64,000 nt of DNA from Streptomyces sp. NBC_01750 (GTDB taxonomy: Bacteria; Actinomycetota; Actinomycetes; Streptomycetales; Streptomycetaceae). The stretch covers positions 4,900,001 through 4,964,000 of the forward strand of contig NZ_CP109137.1 of NCBI RefSeq assembly GCF_035918095.1, read 5' to 3'. The notes below the pieces were generated by a model. It was not told where the DNA came from. It ran no database searches and saw only the letters and a list, made by a program, of their open reading frames with translations. Both the position numbers and the translations under genes were made by a program. Below are positions 26,893-35,276 of the stretch, one piece after another (within the stretch, counting starts at the first letter, position 1; the number at the start of each line of letters is the position of its first letter).

Positions 26893-27039
26893 CCGTAGTG
26901 ACCCCGCGGCGTTGTTCACACGGCTGATCGGGCCACGCGACGACCCCTCGTGCGGCCGCGTCACCGCTGATGCGGACACCGGGGGCCGAATCTAGACTGA
27001 CGAAGGCATGTGAAGTCCTGAATCAGGGAGATATGCGCC

Positions 27040-27114
27040 ATGGCCAAACGAGGCAACAAGCGACGCGCCCGTAAGAAGAAGAAGGCCAACCACGGCAAGC
27101 GTCCCAACGCCTGA
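27040..27114 (+). CDS. bL37-like ribosomal protein, 24 residues
   Basis: A 24-residue, extremely basic peptide beginning MAKRGNKRRARKKKK and ending ANHGKRPNA. The start and the ANHGKRPNA tail match bL37, the tiny large-subunit protein first seen in the mycobacterial ribosome. A GGGAG ribosome site lies at 27026-27030, and a -10-like TAGACT at 26993-26998. It is easily missed because of its size. Likely constitutive; stands alone. Confidence 0.8.
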   Translation: MAKRGNKRRARKKKKANHGKRPNA

Positions 27115-27624
27115 GCCGACCCTGCACGCGGCCGGGGGCGGTGTCTTCGCCGCCGGGGCTTGTGCCCAGCGCCGTCCGGTCGGTATCCGCAGGCCGCGGG
27201 CCCAACCGGGCAGCCTGGATACGTGCCGCCGGGCGGGTGCCACGAGCATGGCGGCATCCCTCGTACCCGGCGTACTCCCTCCAGCTTGGCCCCGAATATT
27301 CTCGCCGCTCTCGCCGCTCATGCCTCTGCTGTGCATCTACCTGTACCGGCACGGCAGTTGACGTAAGAGCCGCACCGCAGGCCCGATGAAACCGTGACCC
27401 GTGTGCCCCCAACCGCCTGGTCGGGGGCATTCGGTTTGTCTTCGTCAGGACAGCAGCAACTGCGGCCGGCGCCGTTGCCCCACCCGCAGTTGGCCACCCG
27501 CACCGGTCCCCCGGCCGGGCCGGGCCATCTACCGCGGTTCAACAGAGGCACCCCGAGGATAGGCCGCTGATTCCGCCGGGTCTAAGGTCGAATTCAGGAC
27601 CAGAACGATGGAGGGCGGCGGACA
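27115..27624. other. 510-bp gap without a convincing gene
   Basis: No frame here has a credible start, composition and motif. The one clear structure is a stem TGCCCCC (27404-27410) / GGGGGCA (27423-27429) followed by TTCGGTTTGTCTT, which looks like a terminator. The promoter of the NfeD-like/flotillin pair should lie in the last 100 bp. Confidence 0.5.
27404..27429. terminator. Probable intrinsic terminator
   Basis: A 7-bp stem TGCCCCC/GGGGGCA closing a 12-nt loop that itself contains AACCG...GGT, followed by a T-rich stretch. Orientation toward the plus strand is favoured by the T-rich side. Confidence 0.45.
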
Positions 27625-27876
27625 GTGTCACAGGACGAGGCCGTGATCGGCTGTTCCGGAGAGCTGCTCATCGGCACACGTGGATCCGCCGGTCCCGGTG
27701 AGATCCTGGTGCGGGTCCGAGGCGGATCCGAGACCTTCCTCGCCTGGTCCGAAGACCCCCTGCCGAGGGGGGCGACCGTGCTCGTGATCGGATCCCGCGG
27801 CACTCGCCAAGTGGACGTCATCGAGTGGGCCGATCCGTTGGATGCGCTGGGCGGCAGTGCCGCCGGCGCCGGTTAA
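27625..27876 (+). CDS. Small NfeD-like OB-fold protein
   Basis: 83 residues, GTG start with GGAGG at 27610-27614. Beta-rich: GCSGELLIGTRGSAGPGEIL, VRVRGGSETFLAWSEDPLPR, GATVLVIGSRGTRQVDVIEW. This matches the soluble OB-fold of NfeD proteins, without their membrane helices. It ends 12 bp before the flotillin ATG, and NfeD/flotillin pairing is widespread, which supports the call. Confidence 0.7.
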   Translation: MSQDEAVIGCSGELLIGTRGSAGPGEILVRVRGGSETFLAWSEDPLPRGATVLVIGSRGTRQVDVIEWADPLDALGGSAAGAG

Positions 27877-27887
27877 GGAGACGAAGC

Positions 27888-29087
27888 ATGTTCGGTTACC
27901 GGGTTCCCGCTCCCGACGAGGCGATGTTGATCTCGGGCGGCAGGCGTGGACTGGGCGGTGCGCCGTTCCGAGTGGTCACGGGCCACGGCAAGTTCGTGCT
28001 CCCGATCTTCCGCAAGACCCGCTTCCTCACCCTGTCGATGTGCGAGTCCGAGGTCACCGAGACCTGTGTCACCAGGCAGGGCATCGCACTTCACGTTCGC
28101 GCCGTTATCGCCTTCAAGGTCGGCAATGACACCGAGAGCATCGTCAACGCCGGTCAGCGATTCCTCTCCGACCAGGACCAGATGTCGGTGCTGACCGGCC
28201 GGATCTTCGCCGGCCACCTGCGCTCCATCATCGGCTCGATGACGGTCGAGGAGATCGTCACCGAGCGGCAGAAGCTCGCCGCCGAGGTGCTGGAGACCTC
28301 GAAGACCGAGATGGCCAAGATCGGGCTGATCGTGGACTCGCTGCAGATCCAGTCGATCGACGACGGTGATGTCGGCTATATCGACGCGATGTCGGCCCCG
28401 CACAAGGCGGCCATCCAGCGACAGGCCCTGATCGCACAGGCTCAGGCCACCCAGGCGTCGGTCGAGGCGGAGCAGGTGGCCGCGCGGAACCAGGCGGAAT
28501 ACGCGCGGCAGACCGCGGTGGTGAAGGCGGAGTACTCGGCGGAGGTGGACCGGGCACAGGCCCACGCGGCGCAGGCCGGGCCGCTGGCCCAGGCGCACGC
28601 CCAGCAGGAGGTGCTTGCCGCGCAGACCGAGCTGGCCCAGCGCGCGGCCCAGCTCCGCCAGCAGCAGCTGGTCGCCGAGATCGTGAAGCCGGCGGAGGCC
28701 GAGGCCGAACGGATCAGGGTGCTGGCCGTTGCCGAGGCGGAGCGGATGAAGATCCAGGCCGCGGCCGCCGCCTCGCACGACCGGGTGGCGCTGGACAGGA
28801 TGCTGATCGACCAGCTCCCGCAGATCGTGAAGGAGGCCGCGGGCGGCCTCGCCGGCGCCAATGTCAATGTGCTGAACGGCGCCGACGGCCTCGGCGAGAT
28901 CGCGGCGGGCCTGGTCGGCCAGGGACTGACGATCCTTGACTCGGTCAGGCAGAACCTGAGCGGAGCCGACCACCGGCACGAGAAGGACAACGGTCCGCTG
29001 GGCCTTCCGGGCCGCCCGGCTGCTCCTGAGAAGGGCACGGAGAAGAAGGACGGCAAGCCGACCGACGGGCCGGTGACCATCGACTAG
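27888..29087 (+). CDS. Flotillin-like SPFH-domain protein
   Basis: 399 residues. The SPFH/band-7 domain covers about 10-180 (VVTGHGKFVLPIFRKTRFLT, CESEVTETCVTRQGIALHVR, RSIIGSMTVEEIVTERQKLA). It is followed by a long Ala/Glu/Gln-rich coiled coil (about 180-310) with the E-A repeats of flotillins (AEAERIRVLAVAEAERMKIQ), and a Gly/Lys-rich tail. Flotillins build scaffolds on functional membrane microdomains. No N-terminal transmembrane helix is evident, so membrane attachment may be peripheral or through the NfeD partner. The ribosome site AAGGAG overlaps the previous stop. Confidence 0.9.
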   Translation: MFGYRVPAPDEAMLISGGRRGLGGAPFRVVTGHGKFVLPIFRKTRFLTLSMCESEVTETCVTRQGIALHVRAVIAFKVGNDTESIVNAGQRFLSDQDQMSVLTGRIFAGHLRSIIGSMTVEEIVTERQKLAAEVLETSKTEMAKIGLIVDSLQIQSIDDGDVGYIDAMSAPHKAAIQRQALIAQAQATQASVEAEQVAARNQAEYARQTAVVKAEYSAEVDRAQAHAAQAGPLAQAHAQQEVLAAQTELAQRAAQLRQQQLVAEIVKPAEAEAERIRVLAVAEAERMKIQAAAAASHDRVALDRMLIDQLPQIVKEAAGGLAGANVNVLNGADGLGEIAAGLVGQGLTILDSVRQNLSGADHRHEKDNGPLGLPGRPAAPEKGTEKKDGKPTDGPVTID

Positions 29088-29107
29088 GGCGTGTTGGAAA
29101 GTGCTGG

Positions 29108-29377
29108 TCACAGCCATTCGTTGATGGCTGCGATCAGCACGGGCGCTTCGTAGCGGACGGCGGGTTTGTCGTACCTGATGGCGACGGCCCGGTGTCGTTT
29201 GAGTCGGTTGATCCCGCACCCGACAGCGTGCCGCTGCTTGTAGTCGTCTCTGTCGAACTTCGGCGGCCGTCCGCCGCGCGAGCCGCGCCCCAGCCGGTTG
29301 CGGACACGGTCCGCGGGGACCGGAATCGTGGCCTTGATCCCGCGCCTGCGCAGGTAGGAACGGTTGCTGCGGGAGTG
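29108..29377 (-). pseudogene. C-terminal remnant of an IS5-type transposase
   Basis: Only the last ~90 residues are recognisable on the reverse strand: [40 protein letters not shown] and [20 protein letters not shown], ending AAINEWL. This is the C-terminal DDE-domain end (E of the triad in the KQRHAVG...R region) of IS5-family enzymes. The N-terminal two thirds are missing, and the frame runs into unrelated sequence near 29380. The GGGCGTGTTGGAAAGTGCT just past its 3' end may be an old IS end. Confidence 0.75.
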
Positions 29378-29527
29378 GGATCGTCGCGCGGCCCGGCAGC
29401 TGAGTGTTGCCGGATCCGCGTGGGAACGGCGCCGAGCGCACGCGGGCCCGCGCGCAACCACTGGCCCCGGCCCGGCTGGGTTTCCCTCCCCCCTCGACGC
29501 TGGATCAGCCCCCGCCCCCCGCACCCG

Positions 29528-30211
29528 CTACGCCTTCCGCGCGGACGTCCAGCCCTGGCGGCGGAGGCTTTCGAAGCCGTCCAGGAGGAGGTCCAGGGCG
29601 AATTCGAACTCGAACTGGTCGTCGCAGCCGCCACCGACCGTGGAGCCCCCGTCGTGTGCGGCCGTCGCGGCCAGTTCCGCGATGTGCGGGTAGCGCGCCG
29701 CCAGCCCGGGGTCCGGCGGGCCGGAGGGGCCCGAGGTGTCGAACAGTTCCTGGCTGAAGCCGAGCAGGCGGCTGCCCATCGCGTGCATGACGTGGTGCGT
29801 GAGGTCGGCGGAGAGGCCGCCGTCCCGGAAGCTCCCGGCCATCGAGTCCAGGTACGCCAGCACGGCCGGGGTGGGGCCGGTCCGCGACTCGATGACCCGG
29901 TCCGCCCAGGGGTGGCGCAGCAGGACCCGCCGGGCCGAGAGGATCCGCCCGCGGACCACGCGCTGCCAGTCGGGGCCCGCGGCCGGCGGGTCGATCTCGC
30001 CGACGACGGCGTCGGCCATGCCGTCGAGCAGCTCCTCCTTGTTGGCCACGTGCTTGTAGAGGGCCATCGGTACGACGTCCAGCTCCTGCGCGAGCCTGCG
30101 CATGCTGAGCGCGTCGATGCCGGTGGCGTCGGCGAGCGCGACGGCGGCGCGCAGGACGCGGTCCCTGTTCAGGGGGATCCGTTGCGTGTGCGTGGCTTCC
30201 TGCCGGGTCAT
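29528..30211 (-). CDS. TetR family regulator with TetR_C-type domain
   Basis: 227 residues. The helix-turn-helix reads LNRDRVLRAAVALADATGID, then ALSMRRLAQELDVVPMALYK, then HVANKEELLDGMADAVVGEI. The C-terminal part (RRVLLRHPWADRVIESRTGP, HHVMHAMGSRLLGFSQELFD) is the TetR_C group. It is divergent from the DUF4386 gene, and two near-perfect 15-bp palindromes lie in the shared control region, so it most likely represses both. Ligand unknown. Confidence 0.9.
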   Translation of the reverse strand: MTRQEATHTQRIPLNRDRVLRAAVALADATGIDALSMRRLAQELDVVPMALYKHVANKEELLDGMADAVVGEIDPPAAGPDWQRVVRGRILSARRVLLRHPWADRVIESRTGPTPAVLAYLDSMAGSFRDGGLSADLTHHVMHAMGSRLLGFSQELFDTSGPSGPPDPGLAARYPHIAELAATAAHDGGSTVGGGCDDQFEFEFALDLLLDGFESLRRQGWTSARKA

Positions 30212-30251
30212 TCCGGTTCGGTCCCTTCCCTCCTCGACGGCGCCCTCTCCT

Positions 30252-30303
30252 TGACGAGTGTACGCCGTACACCTATGGTGCTGTCAGGTGTACGGCGTAC
30301 ACC
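30252..30303 (+). promoter_or_regulatory. Promoter with TetR operator in the spacer, plus second operator
   Basis: TTGACG (30252-30257) and TATGGT (30275-30280) are separated by 17 bp and make a good plus-strand promoter for the DUF4386 gene. The operator GTGTACGCCGTACAC fills the spacer at 30259-30273; its mirror GTGTACGGCGTACAC is at 30289-30303. The centres are 30 bp apart, three helical turns. A reverse promoter for the TetR gene probably overlaps (CTGACA near 30283-30288). Confidence 0.78.
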
Positions 30304-30329
30304 ACCACCGAGCGAGGGGTACCGAGAAG

Positions 30330-31034
30330 ATGAGTCCGGACCGGAGAACCGCGGTGGCCGCCGGGTCGCTGTTCCTGCTGACCGAGGCCGCCGCGATAGC
30401 CGGGGCGGTTCTGTACAGCCCCCTGCTGGGCGCGGCGGACGGTCGGCTCGCGCAGGGCGCCGACACGCGGGCGCTGCTCGGGGTGCTCTGCGAGGTGGTG
30501 CTGGTGGTGGCGGTGGCCGGTACCGGGGCGGCGCTGTTCCCCGTCCTGCGGCGCCACGGCGAGGGGCTCGCGCTCGGGTACGCCTTCGGGCGGCTGCTGG
30601 AGGCGGCCGTCATCGCCCTCGGGATCGTCGCCGTCCTGGCGCTCGTCACCCTGCGGCGGGACGCGGGGGCGGCGGCCGGCGCCGACGTCGCGCTGGCGGC
30701 CGTGCACGACTGGACGTTCCTGCTCGGGCCCAACATCGCCCTCGGCCTGAACACCGTCCTGCTTGCGTACCTGGTGTACCGCGCACGCCTCGTGCCGCGT
30801 TTCATCGCCGTGCTCGGGCTGGTCGGCGGGCCGCTGATCTGCGCCTCGGCCGTCGCCGTGATGTTCGGGGCCTACGCGCAGCTCTCCGTGGCGGGGTCGG
30901 CCGCCGCGCTCCCGGTGTTCGCCTGGGAGCTTGGGCTGGCCGGGTGGCTGATCGTCAGGGGGTTCGGGCCCGGCTCAGGTGCCGTGTCCCGGGCAGACGG
31001 AGAAGTGGCTGATCCGGCAGGTGTCCGTCGGTGA
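30330..31034 (+). CDS. DUF4386 family membrane protein
   Basis: 234 residues with about six transmembrane helices (AAGSLFLLTEAAAIAGAVLY, ALLGVLCEVVLVVAVAGTGA, LLEAAVIALGIVAVLALVTL, FLLGPNIALGLNTVLLAYLV, FIAVLGLVGGPLICASAVAV, AAALPVFAWELGLAGWLIVR). DUF4386 proteins are membrane proteins of unknown activity, often controlled by a neighbouring TetR gene as here; a transport or lipid-related role is a guess. Control by the palindromic operators upstream is likely. Confidence 0.82.
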   Translation: MSPDRRTAVAAGSLFLLTEAAAIAGAVLYSPLLGAADGRLAQGADTRALLGVLCEVVLVVAVAGTGAALFPVLRRHGEGLALGYAFGRLLEAAVIALGIVAVLALVTLRRDAGAAAGADVALAAVHDWTFLLGPNIALGLNTVLLAYLVYRARLVPRFIAVLGLVGGPLICASAVAVMFGAYAQLSVAGSAAALPVFAWELGLAGWLIVRGFGPGSGAVSRADGEVADPAGVRR

Positions 31035-31314
31035 GGCCGACCCGAGCTTGACGGCGGTGCCGTCCGGGGCGACGCGCCGGCGCTGCCCGGCCGGGACCGT
31101 GTGGCCTTCCGAAGATGATCAAGAGGTCACTGCGGGGCCGACCCTAGGAGGGCCGCGAGCGGCGAATCGATCCGCCGCGGGCCGTCGGCACGGCGCGTCC
31201 TCTCATCACCGCACTGCCCTGTGCCGACTGGCCCGGACGTGACATTTCTTGATCGGTTTGCGCTTGGTTCAGCGGGACCGCGACGCGGTCCACGGAATCA
31301 AGGAAGGAGCGCAA

Positions 31315-32247
31315 ATGCGCTTCACACACGCCGCGTTCACCGTCGGGCTCGTTGTTGTGACGAGCCTGCCACTGGCAGGGACCGCCACGGCGGGCGGAAC
31401 GGTGGAAGCCGGCCGGATCACCGCCACGGACTACTCGGCGGCATCCCCCGCGAGCGTTGCGCTGGACCCGGCGACCGGATCCGTCACCGCCACGTTCGCC
31501 CAGGCGGCGGAGGACGGTGTCCTGTCGCCCAAGGGCTCCCAGGTGGCGTACATCCAGCGGCGGGACACATGCGTACCGCAGGACGAGGGCTGTATGTATG
31601 CCCGCGACCTGGTGATTGCCGAGGCCGACGGCAGCGACCGGCGCGTCCTGGCCGACGGGGTCCAGCCCGAGGACGCCACTGCGCCGTACGTCGGACGCCC
31701 TGACTGGTCCCCGAGCGGCAAGCGGATCGTCTACGACAGCCCACGCGGGCTGGAGTGGATCGCCACGGACGGCACCGGTGCCGAGGTGCTCACCTCCGGC
31801 AGCCGCGGCACGTTCTCCCCGGACGGCCGCAGCGTCTCCTTCCTGAAGGCCACCTCGTACGAGACGCCGACCGGCTGGGAGTACGGCTCGGACGTCTACA
31901 TCCTGGACCTGGCCACCCGCGGGGTCCGCGCCGTCTCAACCGACCACCAGGCCTGGTCGACGCCCGCCGATTGGTCCCCCGACGGGCAGCGTGTCGTCCA
32001 CTCCACCGGACGCGGTCTGCGCATCACGGACGTAGCGACCGGCGCCTCCACCGAGCCGCAGTGGCCGATGCCTCTCTCCGGCATCCAGAACCCGGTCTTC
32101 TCCCCCGACGGAACCCGGATCGCCTTCACCGCCGTCGACGACTCCACCGGCACAGGCGGCGTCTACGTCGTCGACGCCGCCGACGGAGGGAACCTCCGCG
32201 TGCTCACCGACCGTCCCGTGACCCTCACGGACTGGCCGGCCAAGTAG
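31315..32247 (+). CDS. Secreted TolB-like beta-propeller protein
   Basis: 310 residues. ATG 31315 follows AAGGAAGGAG. A signal peptide is evident (FTHAAFTVGLVVVTSLPLAG, then TATAGG). The mature part contains repeated propeller blades with the S-P-D/S-G and FSPDG signatures (DWSPSGKRIVYDSPRGLEWI, GTFSPDGRSVSFL, DWSPDGQRVVHSTGRGLRIT, VFSPDGTRIAFTAVDD), as in TolB/WD40-like PD40 repeats. It is probably an extracellular binding or scaffold protein. Transcribed alone; no enzymatic motif seen. Confidence 0.82.
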   Translation: MRFTHAAFTVGLVVVTSLPLAGTATAGGTVEAGRITATDYSAASPASVALDPATGSVTATFAQAAEDGVLSPKGSQVAYIQRRDTCVPQDEGCMYARDLVIAEADGSDRRVLADGVQPEDATAPYVGRPDWSPSGKRIVYDSPRGLEWIATDGTGAEVLTSGSRGTFSPDGRSVSFLKATSYETPTGWEYGSDVYILDLATRGVRAVSTDHQAWSTPADWSPDGQRVVHSTGRGLRITDVATGASTEPQWPMPLSGIQNPVFSPDGTRIAFTAVDDSTGTGGVYVVDAADGGNLRVLTDRPVTLTDWPAK

Positions 32248-32539
32248 GTCCGGCAGGGCTCCGGCCCCGGCAGGCCGCCCGGCGGCCGTCCGCCCAGGAG
32301 GGCGTACGGCCGCCACCAGGCCCGTCGGCGCCCTTCCGCCGGGCTCGTCCAGCCCGCCTGCACCGTCCTGCTGCCACTCAAATCCACGTGCTGACAGATC
32401 GCCGCGGCCTCTCCACTCTGCGTCCCAAGCAGTGGGCCGAGCCCACCCGAGGCGGCACGATCGCGCTCGCCCCGCCCGGCCAGGGCATGTGTGAGGTCGT
32501 GATCAGACGCGCCGGCATGGACGCGTTGTCCACCCCTTG

Positions 32540-32768
32540 TGGCATCACGTGGCATCACGTGGCATCACATGGCACCGAGTGGCGCCATTCCGTGCCGTCC
32601 GGTGCCACTCGGTGCCTTTCCGCGCTCCAAAAAGCGCATGAGCACGCATGGTGCCACAATGGCTCAGGTTGCCGTCTTCGCGTTTCCCCAGGTCAGAGTA
32701 GTCGCCCCCAAGCCTGCTCCTCGCAAGGTGCCACTCGGACTTGCGTGTGGCGCCATAGTGGTGCCATG
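32540..32768. promoter_or_regulatory. 10-bp phased TGGC/GCCA half-site array upstream of the RHH regulator
   Basis: From 32540 to 32619 eight half sites follow one another at exactly 10-bp steps: five TGGC-starting copies (32540, 32550, 32560, 32570, 32580), then three in the opposite sense (GTGCC at 32592, 32602 and 32612). Further copies lie at 32649-32656, 32728-32733 and 32748-32768 (GTGGCGCCA, TGGTGCCA), up to the start of the RHH gene. One site per helical turn is what side-by-side RHH dimers need. The rest of 32248-32776 shows no convincing gene. Confidence 0.7.
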
Positions 32769-32776
32769 ATGACGTC

Positions 32777-33292
32777 ATGGACCTCACGCCGTATGTCGAC
32801 ACCCTCCGCCGCGAACTCGCGGTGGCCGCCGAAGCCGGCGGGGAAGATGCCCGCGAACTGGCCGAGCGACTCACTGCTCCGCTGGAGTCGGCGACCCGTC
32901 TGACCATGCTCAACGTGCTCTCCGCAGCGATGGACGAGATCACCCGCGAGCTCGCCCCCGGCTCGGTCGACGTACGGCTGCGCGGGCTCGACCCCGACTT
33001 CGTGGTGACGCTGCCGCCCGCCGACGGCGGCCCCACGGAGCCGGCCGCGCCCGTCGAACCGCTCAAGGCGCAGGCGCCCGCAGAGGGCGACGAGGGCGGC
33101 ACCGCCCGCGTCAATCTGCGTCTGCCGGCCCACCTCAAGGCGCGCGCCGAGGAGGCCGCGAGCCGCGAGGGCCTGTCGGTCAACGCGTGGCTGGTGCGGG
33201 CCGTTTCGGCCGCGGTCGACGGCGGTGGCACGCCGCGTACGACGGAGAGGACCCGCACCATCGGACAGAGCTTCACGGGCTGGGTGCGCTAG
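32777..33292 (+). CDS. HicB-like ribbon-helix-helix regulator
   Basis: 171 residues. The N-terminal half is helical (TPYVDTLRRELAVAAEAGGE, LTMLNVLSAAMDEITRELAP). After a Pro/Ala linker, a C-terminal ribbon-helix-helix domain (about 110-152) reads ARVNLRLPAHLKARAEEAAS, then REGLSVNAWLVRAVSAAVDG. This type is annotated as a HicB-like antitoxin, but there is no HicA toxin gene next to it. It heads the operon with DUF4097 and the ABC transporter and probably represses it through the phased repeats upstream. No Shine-Dalgarno site, so possibly leaderless. Confidence 0.82.
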   Translation: MDLTPYVDTLRRELAVAAEAGGEDARELAERLTAPLESATRLTMLNVLSAAMDEITRELAPGSVDVRLRGLDPDFVVTLPPADGGPTEPAAPVEPLKAQAPAEGDEGGTARVNLRLPAHLKARAEEAASREGLSVNAWLVRAVSAAVDGGGTPRTTERTRTIGQSFTGWVR

Positions 33293-33374
33293 CCGCGCCC
33301 GCGCAAGCCCCACTTCACCCACACCACGTCCCACCAGCGGGGACGACCCAAGGACTCATAAGGACGGTACAGCC

Positions 33375-34220
33375 ATGCCTTCTTTCGACACTCCCGAACC
33401 GATTTCCGCCACCGCCCACGTGTACGCCGGTTCCATCCGGTTCACCGCGGGCGACCGCCTCGACACCGTCGTCGAGGTACGGCCCCGCGACCCGAAGCGG
33501 GACCAGGACGTGCGGTCGGCCAACCAGACCGAGGTCACGTACGCGAGCGGTGTCCTGACCGTCAGGACACCCAAGCGCAGCAATCTCGTCGGGCGCACCG
33601 GCACCGTCGACGTGACGGTCGAACTGCCCACGGGCTCGCGCGTCGACATGACCGGCGCCTGGGCCCAGGTGCTCGGCGAGGGCCGGCTCGGCGAGGTCCG
33701 GGTGAAGACCTCGTCCGGTGACGTCCGCCTCGACACGACCGGACCCCTCCAGCTGACCGCCTCCCACGGCTCGATCACGGTCGACCGGATCGAGGGCATG
33801 GCCGAGATCACCACCAGCTCCGGCAGCCTGCGCGTCGGCACCGTCGACGGCCCTGCCGTCCTGAAGAACTCGCACGGCACCACGACCGTCGGCGCCGCGA
33901 CCGGCGACCTGCGGGTGAACGGCGCCAACGGCGACATCGACATCGCGCGCGCCGAGGGCTCGGTCGCCGCCACCACCGCCCACGGCACCCTGCGCGTCGC
34001 CGAAGTCGCCCGCGGCACCGTCCAGTTGGAGACCTCCTACGGCGCCATCGAGATCGGCATCCGCGAGGGCACCGCCGCCTGGCTCGACGTCAGCTCCGGC
34101 CGCGGGCAGGTGAGCAACACGCTCACCGCCTCCGAGACCCCGGAGAAGAGCGAGGACACTGTCGAGGTCCGCGCCCGGACCCGCTACGGCAACATCGACG
34201 TGCGCCGCGCCCGGGCCTGA
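33375..34220 (+). CDS. DUF4097 family beta-strand repeat protein
   Basis: 281 residues. Built of repeated short beta strands with the pattern V-x-T-S-S-G-D-V/L-R-L (VRVKTSSGDVRLDTTGPLQL, ITTSSGSLRVGTVDGPAVLK, DLRVNGANGDIDIARAEGSV, TAHGTLRVAEVARGTVQLET), the signature of a right-handed beta solenoid. No signal peptide or membrane helix. It is the second gene of the operon and possibly an accessory to the ABC transporter; the function is unknown. Confidence 0.85.
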   Translation: MPSFDTPEPISATAHVYAGSIRFTAGDRLDTVVEVRPRDPKRDQDVRSANQTEVTYASGVLTVRTPKRSNLVGRTGTVDVTVELPTGSRVDMTGAWAQVLGEGRLGEVRVKTSSGDVRLDTTGPLQLTASHGSITVDRIEGMAEITTSSGSLRVGTVDGPAVLKNSHGTTTVGAATGDLRVNGANGDIDIARAEGSVAATTAHGTLRVAEVARGTVQLETSYGAIEIGIREGTAAWLDVSSGRGQVSNTLTASETPEKSEDTVEVRARTRYGNIDVRRARA

Positions 34221-34283
34221 GCACCGGCCCCGCCAACTCGCCCACTTCCCCCAGTTCCTTCAGCCTTCGAACGGGAGGGCTCC

Positions 34284-35276
34284 ATGCCTTCATCTGTCAT
34301 GCCCACGTCCAGGCGGGGCGGCGGTCCGCAGTCGCCCGCCGCCGTCTCCACCCACGGTCTGCGCAAGTCGTACGGCGACAAGACCGTCCTCAACGGCATC
34401 GATCTGCACATCCCGGCCGGGTCCGTGTTCGCACTGCTCGGGCCCAACGGCGCCGGCAAGACCACCACCGTGCAGATCCTTTCCACGCTCATCGCCGCCG
34501 ACGGCGGGCAGGCCCAGGTAGCGGGCCACGACGTCGCCACGTCACCGGACGGGGTGCGCACAGCGATCGGCGTCACCGGGCAGTTCTCCGCCGTCGACGG
34601 CCTGATCACCGGCGAGGAGAACATGCTCCTCATGGCGGACCTGCACCACCTGTCCAAGCGCGAGGGCCGCCGCACCGCCGCCGAGCTGCTGGAGCGCTTC
34701 GACCTCACCGAGGCCGCGAAGAAGCCCGCCTCCACCTACTCCGGCGGAATGAAGCGCCGCCTCGACATCGCCATGACCCTGGTCGGCAACCCGCGGATCA
34801 TCTTCCTCGACGAGCCCACCACCGGCCTCGACCCGCGCAGCCGCCACAACATGTGGCAGATCATCCGCGAGCTGGTCTCCGACGGCGTCACCGTCTTCCT
34901 CACCACCCAGTACCTGGAGGAGGCCGACCAGCTCGCCGACCGTATCGCCGTGCTCAACGACGGCAAGATCGCAGCCGAGGGCACCGCAGAAGAGCTGAAG
35001 CGGCTGATCCCCGGCGGGCATGTCCGGCTCCGCTTCTCCGACCCGACCGCCTATCAGGGCGCCGCCCTCGTGCTGCGCGAGGTCACCCGGGACGACGACT
35101 CCCTCACGCTGCAGATCCCCAGCGACGGCACCCAGCGCGAGCTCCGCTCCATCCTCGACTGGCTGGACTCCACCGGCATCGAGGCCGACGAGCTGACCGT
35201 GCACACCCCTGACCTCGACGACGTGTTCTTCGCCCTGACCGGCGACACCGACCAGCGCAAGGAGGCTCTCCGATGA
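34284..35276 (+). CDS. ABC transporter ATP-binding protein, DrrA-like
   Basis: 330 residues. Walker A LLGPNGAGKTTT (about 52-62), Q-loop GVTGQFSAVDGLITGEENML, signature YSGGMKRRLDIAMTL (near 153), Walker B IIFLDEPTTGLDPRSR (near 174-185), and the H-loop in TVFLTTQYLEEADQ. The C-terminal extension (RLRFSDPTAYQGAALVLREV...DDVFFALTGD) is typical of daunorubicin-resistance type (DrrA) exporters. Coupled to the permease gene by ATGA. Probably exports a drug or lipid-like compound. Confidence 0.94.
   Translation: MPSSVMPTSRRGGGPQSPAAVSTHGLRKSYGDKTVLNGIDLHIPAGSVFALLGPNGAGKTTTVQILSTLIAADGGQAQVAGHDVATSPDGVRTAIGVTGQFSAVDGLITGEENMLLMADLHHLSKREGRRTAAELLERFDLTEAAKKPASTYSGGMKRRLDIAMTLVGNPRIIFLDEPTTGLDPRSRHNMWQIIRELVSDGVTVFLTTQYLEEADQLADRIAVLNDGKIAAEGTAEELKRLIPGGHVRLRFSDPTAYQGAALVLREVTRDDDSLTLQIPSDGTQRELRSILDWLDSTGIEADELTVHTPDLDDVFFALTGDTDQRKEALR

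Noticed and set aside
29192..31012. Long plus-strand frame covering the IS5 remnant and TetR region
   Set aside because: Antisense to the TetR gene and out of frame with the DUF4386 gene; both are better supported.
32777..33292. HicAB toxin-antitoxin system
   Set aside because: Only the RHH (HicB-like) half is present. The neighbours are DUF4097 and an ABC exporter, so it reads as a regulator.
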